Assembly: GCA_026417715.1 (NCBI GenBank)
Contig: JAOACU010000072.1
Span: forward strand, 1-7,395
Reading direction: 5' to 3'
DNA length: 7,395 nt
From: Anaerolineae bacterium
GTDB lineage: Bacteria > Chloroflexota > Anaerolineae > UBA4142
Position numbers and translations under genes: made by a program. Shown here in pieces: positions 1 to 5,912 of this stretch. Under the pieces are notes generated by a model. That model saw only the letters and a list, made by a program, of their open reading frames with translations, was not told where the DNA came from and searched no databases. The stretch's first letter is position 1; each line of letters opens with the position of its first letter.

Positions 1-19
1 AGATGTGTATAAGAGACAG
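1..19 (+). other. Nextera/Tn5 mosaic-end adapter remnant (not genomic)
   Basis: The first 19 bases read AGATGTGTATAAGAGACAG, an exact match to the Tn5 mosaic-end sequence used in Nextera library preparation. The guanylate kinase reading frame resumes with family-like residues straight after it (PEQFAE from base 22). The adapter therefore sits at the end of a genomic insert and is not a native transposon end. Genomic sequence starts at about base 20. Confidence 0.97.
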
Positions 20-447
20 CACCTGAACAATTTGCAGAGATGAAGGCGCGCGGCGAATTTCTGGAACACGCGGTTGTGTACGGTTACGAGTATGGCAACT
101 CGAAAAGCGAAGTGCGCCAAGCCCTGGCGCGCGGTCAAGACGTGATTATGCGGATTGATGTGCAAGGCGCCGCGACCATCAAACGCCTTGTGCCCGAAGC
201 CGTCTTTGTCTTTTTGATGCCCCCCTCGATGCAGTCTCTCGAAGCGCGCCTGCGCAAACGCCGCACCGAACCCGAAGAGTATTTGAACATTCGCTTGCAC
301 GCCGCGCGCTTGGAGATGAACGAGGTGGACAAGTTCGATTATGTGATTGTCAACGAAGATGACGCGCTCGATGAGACGGCGGCGTTGTTGCATGCCATCA
401 TCCAAGCCGAACATTGCCGCGTGCGCCCGCGTTGTGTGGTGCTGTGA
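20..447 (+). CDS. gmk: Guanylate kinase, C-terminal part (5' truncated by contig end)
   Basis: Guanylate kinase is the cytoplasmic enzyme that phosphorylates GMP to GDP with ATP. The 141 visible residues match the family from the GMP-binding region to the C-terminus. RGEFLEHAVVYGYEYGN corresponds to the usual GEFLE...G.YYGT stretch, and the segment then runs through GQDVIMRIDVQGA, the FLMPPS motif, the lid arginines (RLRKRR) and FDYVIVNEDD. About 60 N-terminal residues, including the P-loop, are missing because the contig stops at the adapter. The ATG at 40 is internal to the family alignment and is not the true start. One oddity is YGN where most bacterial enzymes have YGT; that residue lies near the guanine-binding site. 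The TGA stop overlaps the first unit of a GACGAAC heptamer array. The gene faces the minus-strand operon and shares a terminator with it. Confidence 0.95.
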
Positions 448-473
448 CGAACGACGAACGACGAAAGACGAAA
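446..473 (+). repeat. Four tandem GACGAAM heptamers after gmk
   Basis: Four head-to-tail 7-bp units (GACGAAC, GACGAAC, GACGAAA, GACGAAA) follow one another without a gap. The first unit supplies the last two bases of the gmk TGA stop codon. The array runs into a G and a 7-A run (475-481) that leads into the terminator hairpin. The same heptamer family recurs at 4239-4289 and 6757-6814. Confidence 0.85.
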
Positions 474-474
474 G

Positions 475-520
475 AAAAAAAGAGACCTGTCGAGTCTGAA
501 AGACTGACAGGTCTTTGAAT
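475..520. terminator. Bidirectional rho-independent terminator between gmk and the amidohydrolase
   Basis: AGACCTGTC (483-491) pairs perfectly with GACAGGTCT (506-514). Inside, AGTCT (493-497) pairs with AGACT (501-505) around a GAA loop, with a single bulged G at 492. Read on the minus strand, the hairpin is followed by C and seven T (complement of the A run 475-481), which is a textbook terminator 7 nt past the amidohydrolase stop. Read on the plus strand it is followed by TTGAATTTT, a weaker tract that could end gmk transcription. Confidence 0.9.
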
Positions 521-521
521 T

Positions 522-1385
522 TTATAGCCCAAACACGCGCGCGGCATTTTCTCCCAAGATTTTGCGCTGTTCTTCGTCAGACAATCCTACCGCGCGCACC
601 TCGTCCAAGAAAGGACGCATATCGGGTTCTTTCTGGCGTCGGGGATAGAGTATCAACGGATAATCGCTGCCAAACAACACCTTGTCTGCACCCACAAGGT
701 TGACGACCACGCGAAAAACATCGGGCGCGTACAACAAAGGTGAAGCCGCTGTATCGTAGAAAACATTTTGCGATGCCGCGCGTACTTCGGGCATTAGTTC
801 GTAGAACGGATAGCCACCGCCCCAATGTGCCAGCACTAGGTGCAAGTCGGGAACTTGGCGCACGAACGCGTAAATCTCCGCAAGTGATAGACGTCCCTTG
901 CCTGGATAAAGATGCCCCACTGGCTCGTTCGTATGCAACATCAGAGGCACACCCATTTCGCTTGCCGCGCGCGCCAACTGCAGGAACGCGGCATCGTCCA
1001 AGCGAAATCCTTGTCCATCTGCATTCAATTCTCCTACGCCCACCAAACCACTTTCGACACAACGACGCAATTCGCGGATCGCGGCGTCTCCAGCGTTGGG
1101 TTGCACGGTGCACAGCACGCTGAGGCGCGCGCGATGTTGCCGCGCAATCTCGATGAGCCACGTATTTTGTTCTACACAGACATCGTGATTTTGCCATGCC
1201 CAGCCCGCGACCACAGCGCGATCCACACCACTGGCATCCATTGCCGTCAGTAATTCGACGACGCCGATGGTGCGCGCTTTGGGACTGGCGTACAGATAGC
1301 CGAAGAACGTATCGCGTTCCGCATACTGCGCGCGCTGGGTAATCACGTTAGGTGAAAAAAGGTGTGTGTGCGCGTCAATGATCAT
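522..1385 (-). CDS. Amidohydrolase-2 family TIM-barrel metal-dependent hydrolase
   Basis: This is a 287-residue protein of the amidohydrolase-2 (PF04909) type, which includes metal-dependent hydrolases and decarboxylases acting on C-N, C-O or C-C bonds. The expected barrel motifs appear in order: the metal-binding HxH in DAHTH (His6, His8), VGVGELN with Glu119, MLHTNEPVGH with His151, LAHWGGG with His187, and FGSDYP with Asp241. The C-terminal ILGENAARVFGL is the usual ending of the family. The full length fits. The start is an ATG 7 nt after the stop of the upstream LLM oxidoreductase, with a modest AGGTAGAG ribosome site overlapping that stop, which suggests translational coupling. The gene is last in the operon, right before the terminator. 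The substrate cannot be read from sequence. A cytoplasmic location is likely, as no signal peptide is visible. Confidence 0.9.
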   Translation of the reverse strand: MIIDAHTHLFSPNVITQRAQYAERDTFFGYLYASPKARTIGVVELLTAMDASGVDRAVVAGWAWQNHDVCVEQNTWLIEIARQHRARLSVLCTVQPNAGDAAIRELRRCVESGLVGVGELNADGQGFRLDDAAFLQLARAASEMGVPLMLHTNEPVGHLYPGKGRLSLAEIYAFVRQVPDLHLVLAHWGGGYPFYELMPEVRAASQNVFYDTAASPLLYAPDVFRVVVNLVGADKVLFGSDYPLILYPRRQKEPDMRPFLDEVRAVGLSDEEQRKILGENAARVFGL

Positions 1386-1392
1386 TGTGGCT

Positions 1393-2385
1393 CTACCTAA
1401 ACGCGGCGATCCACGCGCGCCACTTGGACACCTCGTCCGAATGGAACGGAAGATACAGCGACACGCGATCCAAAATGCCGGCGTAGCGTTGCTGAATGCG
1501 CGCGGGCAATTCCTCCCAAGGCGCGACGATGGCGACCGCGTTCAGTAACTCGTCGCTCACCAGCGCGGGCATCTCATCCCATTTTTGTCGCGCGGCGAGT
1601 CGTCTCAACTGTTGATTGATCTCGCCCCAGCCGTGCACATCGAGGATCGCTTGGTACGATGGTGTGGAGGCGTAGAACGCGATTTGTGTGCGCGCGGCTT
1701 CGCGCTCGGCGTCATCCGTCGCGACGAAAATCGTGGACGAGAGTTGCACCTCGGCGCGCGTGCGATGGGCTTTTGCCGCACCTGCTTCGATGTTCGGCAA
1801 CACGATTTGCCGAATGTACTCGACCGTGTGGAACGGATGCACGTGAAAGCCCTGACACAGTTCGCCGGCTAGACGACACAAGTGCTCGTTCACACCCGCG
1901 ATGAAAATCGGAATGTCGGGATGTTCGATGGGACCGGGGTTGAAGAACGGCGACATCAAGGTAATTTTATAAAATTCTCCGCGAAAATTCACCGTGCCAT
2001 CGCCTTGCCACGCGCGCCACAACGCGCGAATCGCCAGAATCGTCTCGCGTAGTTTGGGCGCAGGCGGGTCCCACTTCATCCCAAAGCGGCGTTCGATGTG
2101 CGCCTTGACCTGCGTACCCAAGCCCAAGATGAAACGCCCATTCGTCGCGCGTTGCAAGTCCCACGCTGTTTGTGCGATCACCGTCGGACTGCGCGCGAAT
2201 GCCACAGCAATTGCCGTGCCAAAGTGCAGGCGCGTGGTGTGTTGGCTCGCAATCGCCAGCGGCAAAAAGGGATCGTGTTGCGTCTCGCTTGTCCACAACG
2301 CATCGAATCCCGCTTCTTCTGCCGCGCGCACGAGCGGCGCCACCTCGCTCAAATCGTGAAACATCACATTTACATCAACTTTCAC
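1393..2385 (-). CDS. LLM class, probably F420-dependent, oxidoreductase
   Basis: This 330-residue protein belongs to the luciferase-like monooxygenase superfamily (PF00296), whose TIM-barrel members use FMN or the deazaflavin F420. Visible hallmarks are the N-terminal barrel start with AAEEAGFDALWTSETQHDPF (residues 21-40), the LHFGTAIAVAFARSP strand (53-67), AQTAWDLQRATNGRFILGLG (71-90) and TQVKAHIERRFGMKWDPP (91-108), with PDIPIFIAGVN further on (156-166). This combination resembles the TIGR03617 (MSMEG_2256-like) F420-dependent group; that assignment is from memory. The start is a GTG at 2385 preceded by GTGGGGTAAGGT, a weak ribosome site. The upstream gap of 70 bp is filled by an ACTG tandem array. 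The amidohydrolase follows 7 bp downstream, so the two probably act on the same compound. The substrate is unknown. Confidence 0.88.
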   Translation of the reverse strand: MKVDVNVMFHDLSEVAPLVRAAEEAGFDALWTSETQHDPFLPLAIASQHTTRLHFGTAIAVAFARSPTVIAQTAWDLQRATNGRFILGLGTQVKAHIERRFGMKWDPPAPKLRETILAIRALWRAWQGDGTVNFRGEFYKITLMSPFFNPGPIEHPDIPIFIAGVNEHLCRLAGELCQGFHVHPFHTVEYIRQIVLPNIEAGAAKAHRTRAEVQLSSTIFVATDDAEREAARTQIAFYASTPSYQAILDVHGWGEINQQLRRLAARQKWDEMPALVSDELLNAVAIVAPWEELPARIQQRYAGILDRVSLYLPFHSDEVSKWRAWIAAFR

Positions 2386-2395
2386 ACCTTACCCC

Positions 2396-2455
2396 ACTGA
2401 ACACTGAATACTGAACACTGTCCCACTGTCTCACTGTCCTACTGCCCCCTGTCTC
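2396..2455. repeat. ACTG-based tandem array (7-mers changing to 8-mers)
   Basis: Three 7-bp units (ACTGAAC, ACTGAAT, ACTGAAC; 2396-2416) are followed by 8-bp units ACTGTCCC, ACTGTCTC, ACTGTCCT and ACTGCCCC (2417-2448) and a decayed CTGTCTC end. The array fills nearly all of the gap between the Rossmann-type protein and the LLM oxidoreductase and ends directly against the stop codon at 2456-2458. On the coding (minus) strand the units read GGGACAGT/GTTCAGT. I see no clear promoter or terminator inside it. Confidence 0.85.
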
Positions 2456-4225
2456 CTACTTGATCCGATACCCTCTCTCCTCATTGTTGAACACCCACGC
2501 GACCACATCGCCAATGTGAATTTCTTCATCGAGGTATGCTTCCATCGTGACTGCCGCGCTACCGCGTCCGCGTAGTTGTTGTTGCGCGCGGCGCATCTTT
2601 TCAAAACGATCCTTCCACACGACGAAATTTTGCGGACGCAAATCCACCCAACCCTTGCGCGCGTACTGATCTATCGCCTCGGGTGTGAGAGGCACTGTGT
2701 TCGTGTCCGCGCGTTCGGGAATGCGAATGAACGGACCGCGCAAAATGCGTTTGCCATCGGGGGTGAGAATCGGCAAGCCAACCGAAGTGATGGTGTGACG
2801 CAAATCGTTGTGACGCAACAAGTAGCGATACAACGCATCAGCAATTTGGCGCGGCTTTTGCGTCAGAACGCGTTTAAGCGTGTGATAGCGCGCTTTGAGC
2901 AAGTACGCTTCGTACAACAACTTGGAGAGTTCGGGCGGACCCAGTTGCCCCAACGCAACACTCGGCACACCTGTCTCTTCTTCCAAGCGTGCAATCTCTT
3001 CGAGCGCGGCGCGGCGCAAATAGCCCGCGCGATACGTCGGTTCGAGGATGGCGCCGTCAATCGCGGCAATGACATCGGTGCCGGTGTTCGCGCCTTGAAT
3101 CTCCAACACCACCTTGCGCGCGATTTCTTCGGGCGTGATGAATTCCATCTGCCGCAACGAGGTGATGGCTTCAAACTCGCCTTTGGTGAACAAACCATTT
3201 TCGCCCGTGTCCACCACGACCATTCGCAGTTTACCGAGTTTTTTGTAACGCGAAGCGTCGTCGCGCAAGGTCAACGTATCGCCCAACTCTTCGTCTTTGT
3301 TGACGTACACGAACACGGGGTCGCCGCGTTCAGTAATCGCGCGCATCGTAATATCCGCGTAGCCGATCATCGCGGCGGGCTTGATTTCTTTGACAATCGG
3401 CGCGCCGGGCGTGCGTGCCATCAGGAACATCAAACCTGTGTGTGCGAATGCTACTGCCGTTTTCGACATCAACTTTGCCGAGGGTTTGTCTTCGCCGTGC
3501 GTGTAGGGAATGTTCAAGCCCATTCCGCCCGTGCCCGTCGTGCCGATTTTGAGATACAAGCGCGTGCCGACTTGTTCCATCGCGCGCAAAATCAAAATGA
3601 TGTGACGCACCAACTGCGGTACGGCTTGCGAGAGAAGTAAAATCTCGAACGCGCGCGCGGCATCTTTGCGCATCTTGGCAACTTCGGCGATGCCCGCGTG
3701 CAACTCTTCGCGCGTGCGGACAGGGACACCGCGCGTTTCGCCAGGTGGGTGTACTGTTTCGTTCAGGTAATCAATCTTGTCAAAGAGCGCGTCCAACTTT
3801 TGCTTGGCAAGGATGGACGCGGTGTACACATCTTGATAACTGATTGCTGTTGCCGTGTTGATGCTGTCCACGATGACACTGGGCTTGTGTTCCAAAATCA
3901 GTTGCACGAGACGCGAACGCTGGTATGCTGCGTCGAGATCGCCGAGGAGATCATCGTACAAATCGGCGCGATACCGAGGACTGTCGAGGAGCGTCGCGCG
4001 TTTTTCATCGGTAAAATCTGCGCGCACGAACACATCGCCCCAAACGCCCAGCCAGTTGATTTTAGGGAATTCTTTTTTGAGCGATGTCACTACCTCGTTG
4101 ACTTCGCTTTGATACAACGAGGCAATGATGATCGTGTGCGGATGAATGTCGCGCGCGATCTGCCGCGCCACTTGGGCGCCGACCAGACCCGCGCCACCGA
4201 GAATGAGAATCGTTTGGTCAGACAT
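2456..4225 (-). CDS. Rossmann-type SDR-like protein of unknown function, 589 aa
   Basis: I do not recognise a characterised homologue. The N-terminus (TILILGGAGLVGAQVARQIA, residues 5-24) has a beta strand and the GxxGxxG dinucleotide-binding loop of NAD(P)-dependent short-chain or extended dehydrogenases. VIVDSINTATAISY (117-130) looks like a later Rossmann strand. Next comes a highly conserved-looking glycine-rich block, LKIGTTGTGGMGLNIPYTHG (225-244), then KLMSKTAVAFAHTGLMFLMA (251-270) and IVKEIKPAAMIGYADI. At 589 residues it is about twice the length of a normal SDR, so a second, unassigned C-terminal domain follows from roughly residue 360. It contains GANTGTDVIAAIDGAILEPTYRAGY (379-402) and ends in DEEIHIGDVVAWVFNNEERGYRIK. 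No signal peptide or membrane segment is seen. The ATG has a strong GGAAAGGA ribosome site 5 nt upstream. Its operon neighbours are DUF711 (48 bp upstream) and the LLM oxidoreductase (70 bp downstream). An NAD(P)-dependent oxidoreductase is plausible but unproven. Confidence 0.85.
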   Translation of the reverse strand: MSDQTILILGGAGLVGAQVARQIARDIHPHTIIIASLYQSEVNEVVTSLKKEFPKINWLGVWGDVFVRADFTDEKRATLLDSPRYRADLYDDLLGDLDAAYQRSRLVQLILEHKPSVIVDSINTATAISYQDVYTASILAKQKLDALFDKIDYLNETVHPPGETRGVPVRTREELHAGIAEVAKMRKDAARAFEILLLSQAVPQLVRHIILILRAMEQVGTRLYLKIGTTGTGGMGLNIPYTHGEDKPSAKLMSKTAVAFAHTGLMFLMARTPGAPIVKEIKPAAMIGYADITMRAITERGDPVFVYVNKDEELGDTLTLRDDASRYKKLGKLRMVVVDTGENGLFTKGEFEAITSLRQMEFITPEEIARKVVLEIQGANTGTDVIAAIDGAILEPTYRAGYLRRAALEEIARLEEETGVPSVALGQLGPPELSKLLYEAYLLKARYHTLKRVLTQKPRQIADALYRYLLRHNDLRHTITSVGLPILTPDGKRILRGPFIRIPERADTNTVPLTPEAIDQYARKGWVDLRPQNFVVWKDRFEKMRRAQQQLRGRGSAAVTMEAYLDEEIHIGDVVAWVFNNEERGYRIK

Positions 4226-4230
4226 CGTTG

Positions 4231-4238
4231 TCCTTTCC
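4231..4238 (-). promoter_or_regulatory. Strong ribosome binding site of the Rossmann-type protein
   Basis: On the minus strand GGAAAGGA lies 5 nt before the ATG at 4225, which fixes that start. It abuts the heptamer array that begins at 4239. Confidence 0.75.
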
Positions 4239-4289
4239 GACGGAGGACGAAGGACGGAGGACGGAGGCGTTCGTCATTCGTCTTTCGTC
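4239..4289. repeat. Inverted heptamer array, copy A
   Basis: Four GACGRAG units run from 4239 to 4266 (GACGGAG, GACGAAG, GACGGAG, GACGGAG). A central GC follows (4267-4268), then three inverted units GTTCGTC, ATTCGTC and TTTCGTC (4269-4289). The arms can pair over 21 positions with two mismatches and a few G-U pairs, giving a long hairpin in RNA of either strand. The right arm extends into the DUF711 gene and encodes its last residues (TKDE) and its stop. The design matches copy B at 6757-6814. There is no T tract after the hairpin in the direction of transcription, so it does not look like an intrinsic terminator. Confidence 0.88.
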
Positions 4290-5446
4290 ACGAATCGAAT
4301 GCGTTGATCCGTTGCAAAGATTTTTAACGCGCGTGCGCGCACGTCCATCACGCGTGCACGCGCAAAGTACTCAAAGTCGAAAGTGGTCTCGTCGCCCGCG
4401 CGCAAACTTGGAATCGGCATCAAGCGCGCGGTGAGCGGTTTGTTCAACTTGATTGCCAGTGTTGCAAGGTCGAGCAAGATTGCCGCTAGCGCGTCTTCCG
4501 ATGTGTCACCGGGGAGTGGCACCGTGTCGAGTCCGGTGCCGCACACGGTCGCGTAGAGCAACAAATCGTCGAGTGTGAACGCGGGTGTGCGCGCGGCAAG
4601 CGTTGCGTCTTCCAACACGGGGAACATTACGCCGCAAAAGCCGGTGCGGGGAAAACGCGCGCGCTGGATGCAATCGGTGATAAAAGCGGTGATGAAGAGC
4701 GTGCCATGTTCACCGAACGGCGCGCCGAGCGCACGCTCGATCGCCGCGCCGATGCTGCGCGCCGCATCGGGATACGGCGCAAACGAAAAGTCAATCCCCA
4801 CAAAGCGAAAACCGAAACGCGCAGCAAGATCATCGGCAACGCGCGTGATGTTTTCGCTCGCGCGCTCGATGGCGGCGATGAGTCGTGTGCGCGCGTCGTC
4901 TAGGGTGTTCGCGTTCTGAAATGCCTCAACCGCAAGTGCAGCACCTTCGGTGGCAAACGCGAACGCGGGCGCGCCGCCATCGTGATACGCCGCCGGGAAG
5001 AACGGCGAATGTGGTTGCACATTCGCAAGTGCGGCAAAACGCAGATTACCAAACCCTTGCGGTGTTGTCTCGGCAAGTTGGTGCATCACGCGCGCGGCGC
5101 GCTGAATCGCCGTGAGCGAAATGCCTTGCGCGCGCGTGGCGATGTGCGCGGACGCGAACACGGCATCGGTGTTGGCTAGCACAGTGGGAATCACATCGAG
5201 GCGCGAATCGTCACCGGGTAGCGCACCGAGCGACACATAATCAATGTGATGTGCGCGACACGCGGCTTGGAGATCGCGCGCCCAACGAGTCAAATCGTCC
5301 AGACGAGGTGGCTGGGGAAAAGCAAGACGCGCGGTTTGAATCGGTAGCGCGTTGCGCGCGGCGGTAATCAAATCGTCGAGCGCGCGCAGGTGAGTATCGT
5401 CGAGCAAATCGTAGGTGAGAAAGCCGGTGAGTGAACGAAGGTTCAT
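4274..5446 (-). CDS. DUF711 / UPF0210 family protein
   Basis: This is a 390-residue protein of the DUF711 (PF05167, UPF0210) family, which has no established biochemical role. Family-like blocks are GNLRFAALANVQPHSPFFPAAYH (133-155), VGIDFSFAP (216-224), TGFCGVMFPVLED (268-280) and VCGTGLDTVPLPGDT (301-315). The last resembles the GLDM.a.PGDT motif of UPF0210 proteins. Structural work on a pneumococcal member suggested a fold related to glycyl-radical enzymes, from memory; I see no glycyl-radical motif here. No signal or membrane segment is present, so it is probably cytoplasmic. The ATG is 3 bp beyond the stop of the FtsB-like gene and has no good ribosome site of its own, so translational coupling is likely. 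The final four codons and the TGA lie inside heptamer repeat copy A, so the C-terminus has been set by repeat sequence. Confidence 0.88.
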   Translation of the reverse strand: MNLRSLTGFLTYDLLDDTHLRALDDLITAARNALPIQTARLAFPQPPRLDDLTRWARDLQAACRAHHIDYVSLGALPGDDSRLDVIPTVLANTDAVFASAHIATRAQGISLTAIQRAARVMHQLAETTPQGFGNLRFAALANVQPHSPFFPAAYHDGGAPAFAFATEGAALAVEAFQNANTLDDARTRLIAAIERASENITRVADDLAARFGFRFVGIDFSFAPYPDAARSIGAAIERALGAPFGEHGTLFITAFITDCIQRARFPRTGFCGVMFPVLEDATLAARTPAFTLDDLLLYATVCGTGLDTVPLPGDTSEDALAAILLDLATLAIKLNKPLTARLMPIPSLRAGDETTFDFEYFARARVMDVRARALKIFATDQRIRFVTKDE

Positions 5447-5449
5447 TCG

Positions 5450-5818
5450 CTAGGGACCAAAGAAAAAGTCGAACAACTGTTGCTGAAGTGTTTTGGTGGG
5501 TATCGGTGTTGGTGTTGTTGGACGCGGCGTGGGAGTAGGGACAGGAGTGATTTGAGGAATCACAACCGTATCATTCGGTAATGCCCAGCGCCAATTCCGT
5601 CGCGCGTAATCATTCACGAATTCGTCGGTAGCCACATAATCGCGGAGTTGACGTAGTTCAGTGTTGCGCATCTCTTCTTCGCGCACTTGCTGTTCGTACG
5701 TTTTTTCGAGTTGCCACAATTGAAGGTTGATGAGAATGCGCTGACTGAAATCCCACAAGAAAAACGCGGCAACGATGATCAAGAAAAGAGCGATGGTCTG
5801 AATCGGGAGGCGAGACAT
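5450..5818 (-). CDS. FtsB/DivIC-like septum formation initiator family protein
   Basis: This 122-residue bitopic membrane protein has the layout of the DivIC/FtsB family (PF04977), small partners of the divisome. A short N-terminus (MSRLPIQ) leads into one membrane helix (IALFLIIVAAFFLW, residues 9-22). A coiled-coil-like, charged segment follows (about 35-60, with LEKTYEQQVREEEM), and then the family signature VATDEFVNDYARRNWRWALPND (62-83). The C-terminal tail is rich in proline and threonine (about 89-109) and ends in an aromatic cap, FDFFFGP. The start is the ATG at 5818, with AAAGGA 8 nt upstream. An in-frame ATG at 5902 would add 28 residues, but it overlaps the -35 box of a good promoter, so it is not used. 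Gene order makes this the first gene of the operon, with DUF711 3 bp downstream. I give no gene symbol because FtsB, FtsL and DivIC cannot be told apart here. Confidence 0.85.
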   Translation of the reverse strand: MSRLPIQTIALFLIIVAAFFLWDFSQRILINLQLWQLEKTYEQQVREEEMRNTELRQLRDYVATDEFVNDYARRNWRWALPNDTVVIPQITPVPTPTPRPTTPTPIPTKTLQQQLFDFFFGP

Positions 5819-5821
5819 TGG

Positions 5822-5837
5822 CGACGTCCTTTCGTCG
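5822..5837 (-). promoter_or_regulatory. Hairpin presenting the ribosome binding site of the FtsB-like gene
   Basis: On the minus strand CGACG-AAAGGA-CGTCG forms a 5-bp GC-rich stem whose 6-nt loop is exactly the Shine-Dalgarno core AAAGGA, 8 nt before the ATG. The GACGAAAGGACG stretch resembles the heptamer repeats used elsewhere. A second short hairpin (TGCCC/GGGCA, 5841-5854) sits next to it in the leader. Confidence 0.6.
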
Positions 5838-5878
5838 TTGTGCCCACAAGGGCAATGCGTCGCGCGGGTTGCGTGGAT

Positions 5879-5907
5879 ATGATACGCGAAATTGCGTGCC
5901 AAGTCAA
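5879..5907 (-). promoter_or_regulatory. Sigma70-type promoter of the FtsB-like/DUF711 operon
   Basis: On the minus strand TTGACT (5907-5902) and TATCAT (5884-5879) are separated by exactly 17 bp, each one base away from consensus. Transcription would start near 5872 and give a leader of about 54 nt before the ATG at 5818. This is the largest intergenic gap in the minus-strand block (133 bp) and the only one where I see a convincing promoter. Confidence 0.75.
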
Positions 5908-5912
5908 AGCGT

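Noticed and set aside
1..19. Native Tn5/IS50 end
   Set aside because: The 19-bp mosaic end is a synthetic hybrid of the Tn5 ends used in library kits, it is at base 1, and no transposon sequence adjoins it.
577..1197. Minus-strand frame of 206 codons inside the amidohydrolase
   Set aside because: It is an alternative frame of a gene with all metal-binding motifs, and its translation is Arg/Cys-rich without family features.
2576..3640. Long plus-strand open frame (354 codons)
   Set aside because: It lies fully antisense to the Rossmann-type protein gene, has no recognisable motif and no ribosome site. It is a by-product of codon bias opposite a well-supported gene.
4239..4289. CRISPR array or transposon ends for the heptamer repeats
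   Set aside because: Units are 7 bp without spacers, and there are no cas genes, transposase gene or target-site duplications.
5819..5902. Extended N-terminus of the FtsB-like protein starting at 5902
   Set aside because: The ATG at 5902 lies in the -35 box of the promoter. The extra 28 residues (His, Cys and Thr rich) do not resemble the family, and the ATG at 5818 has a good ribosome site.
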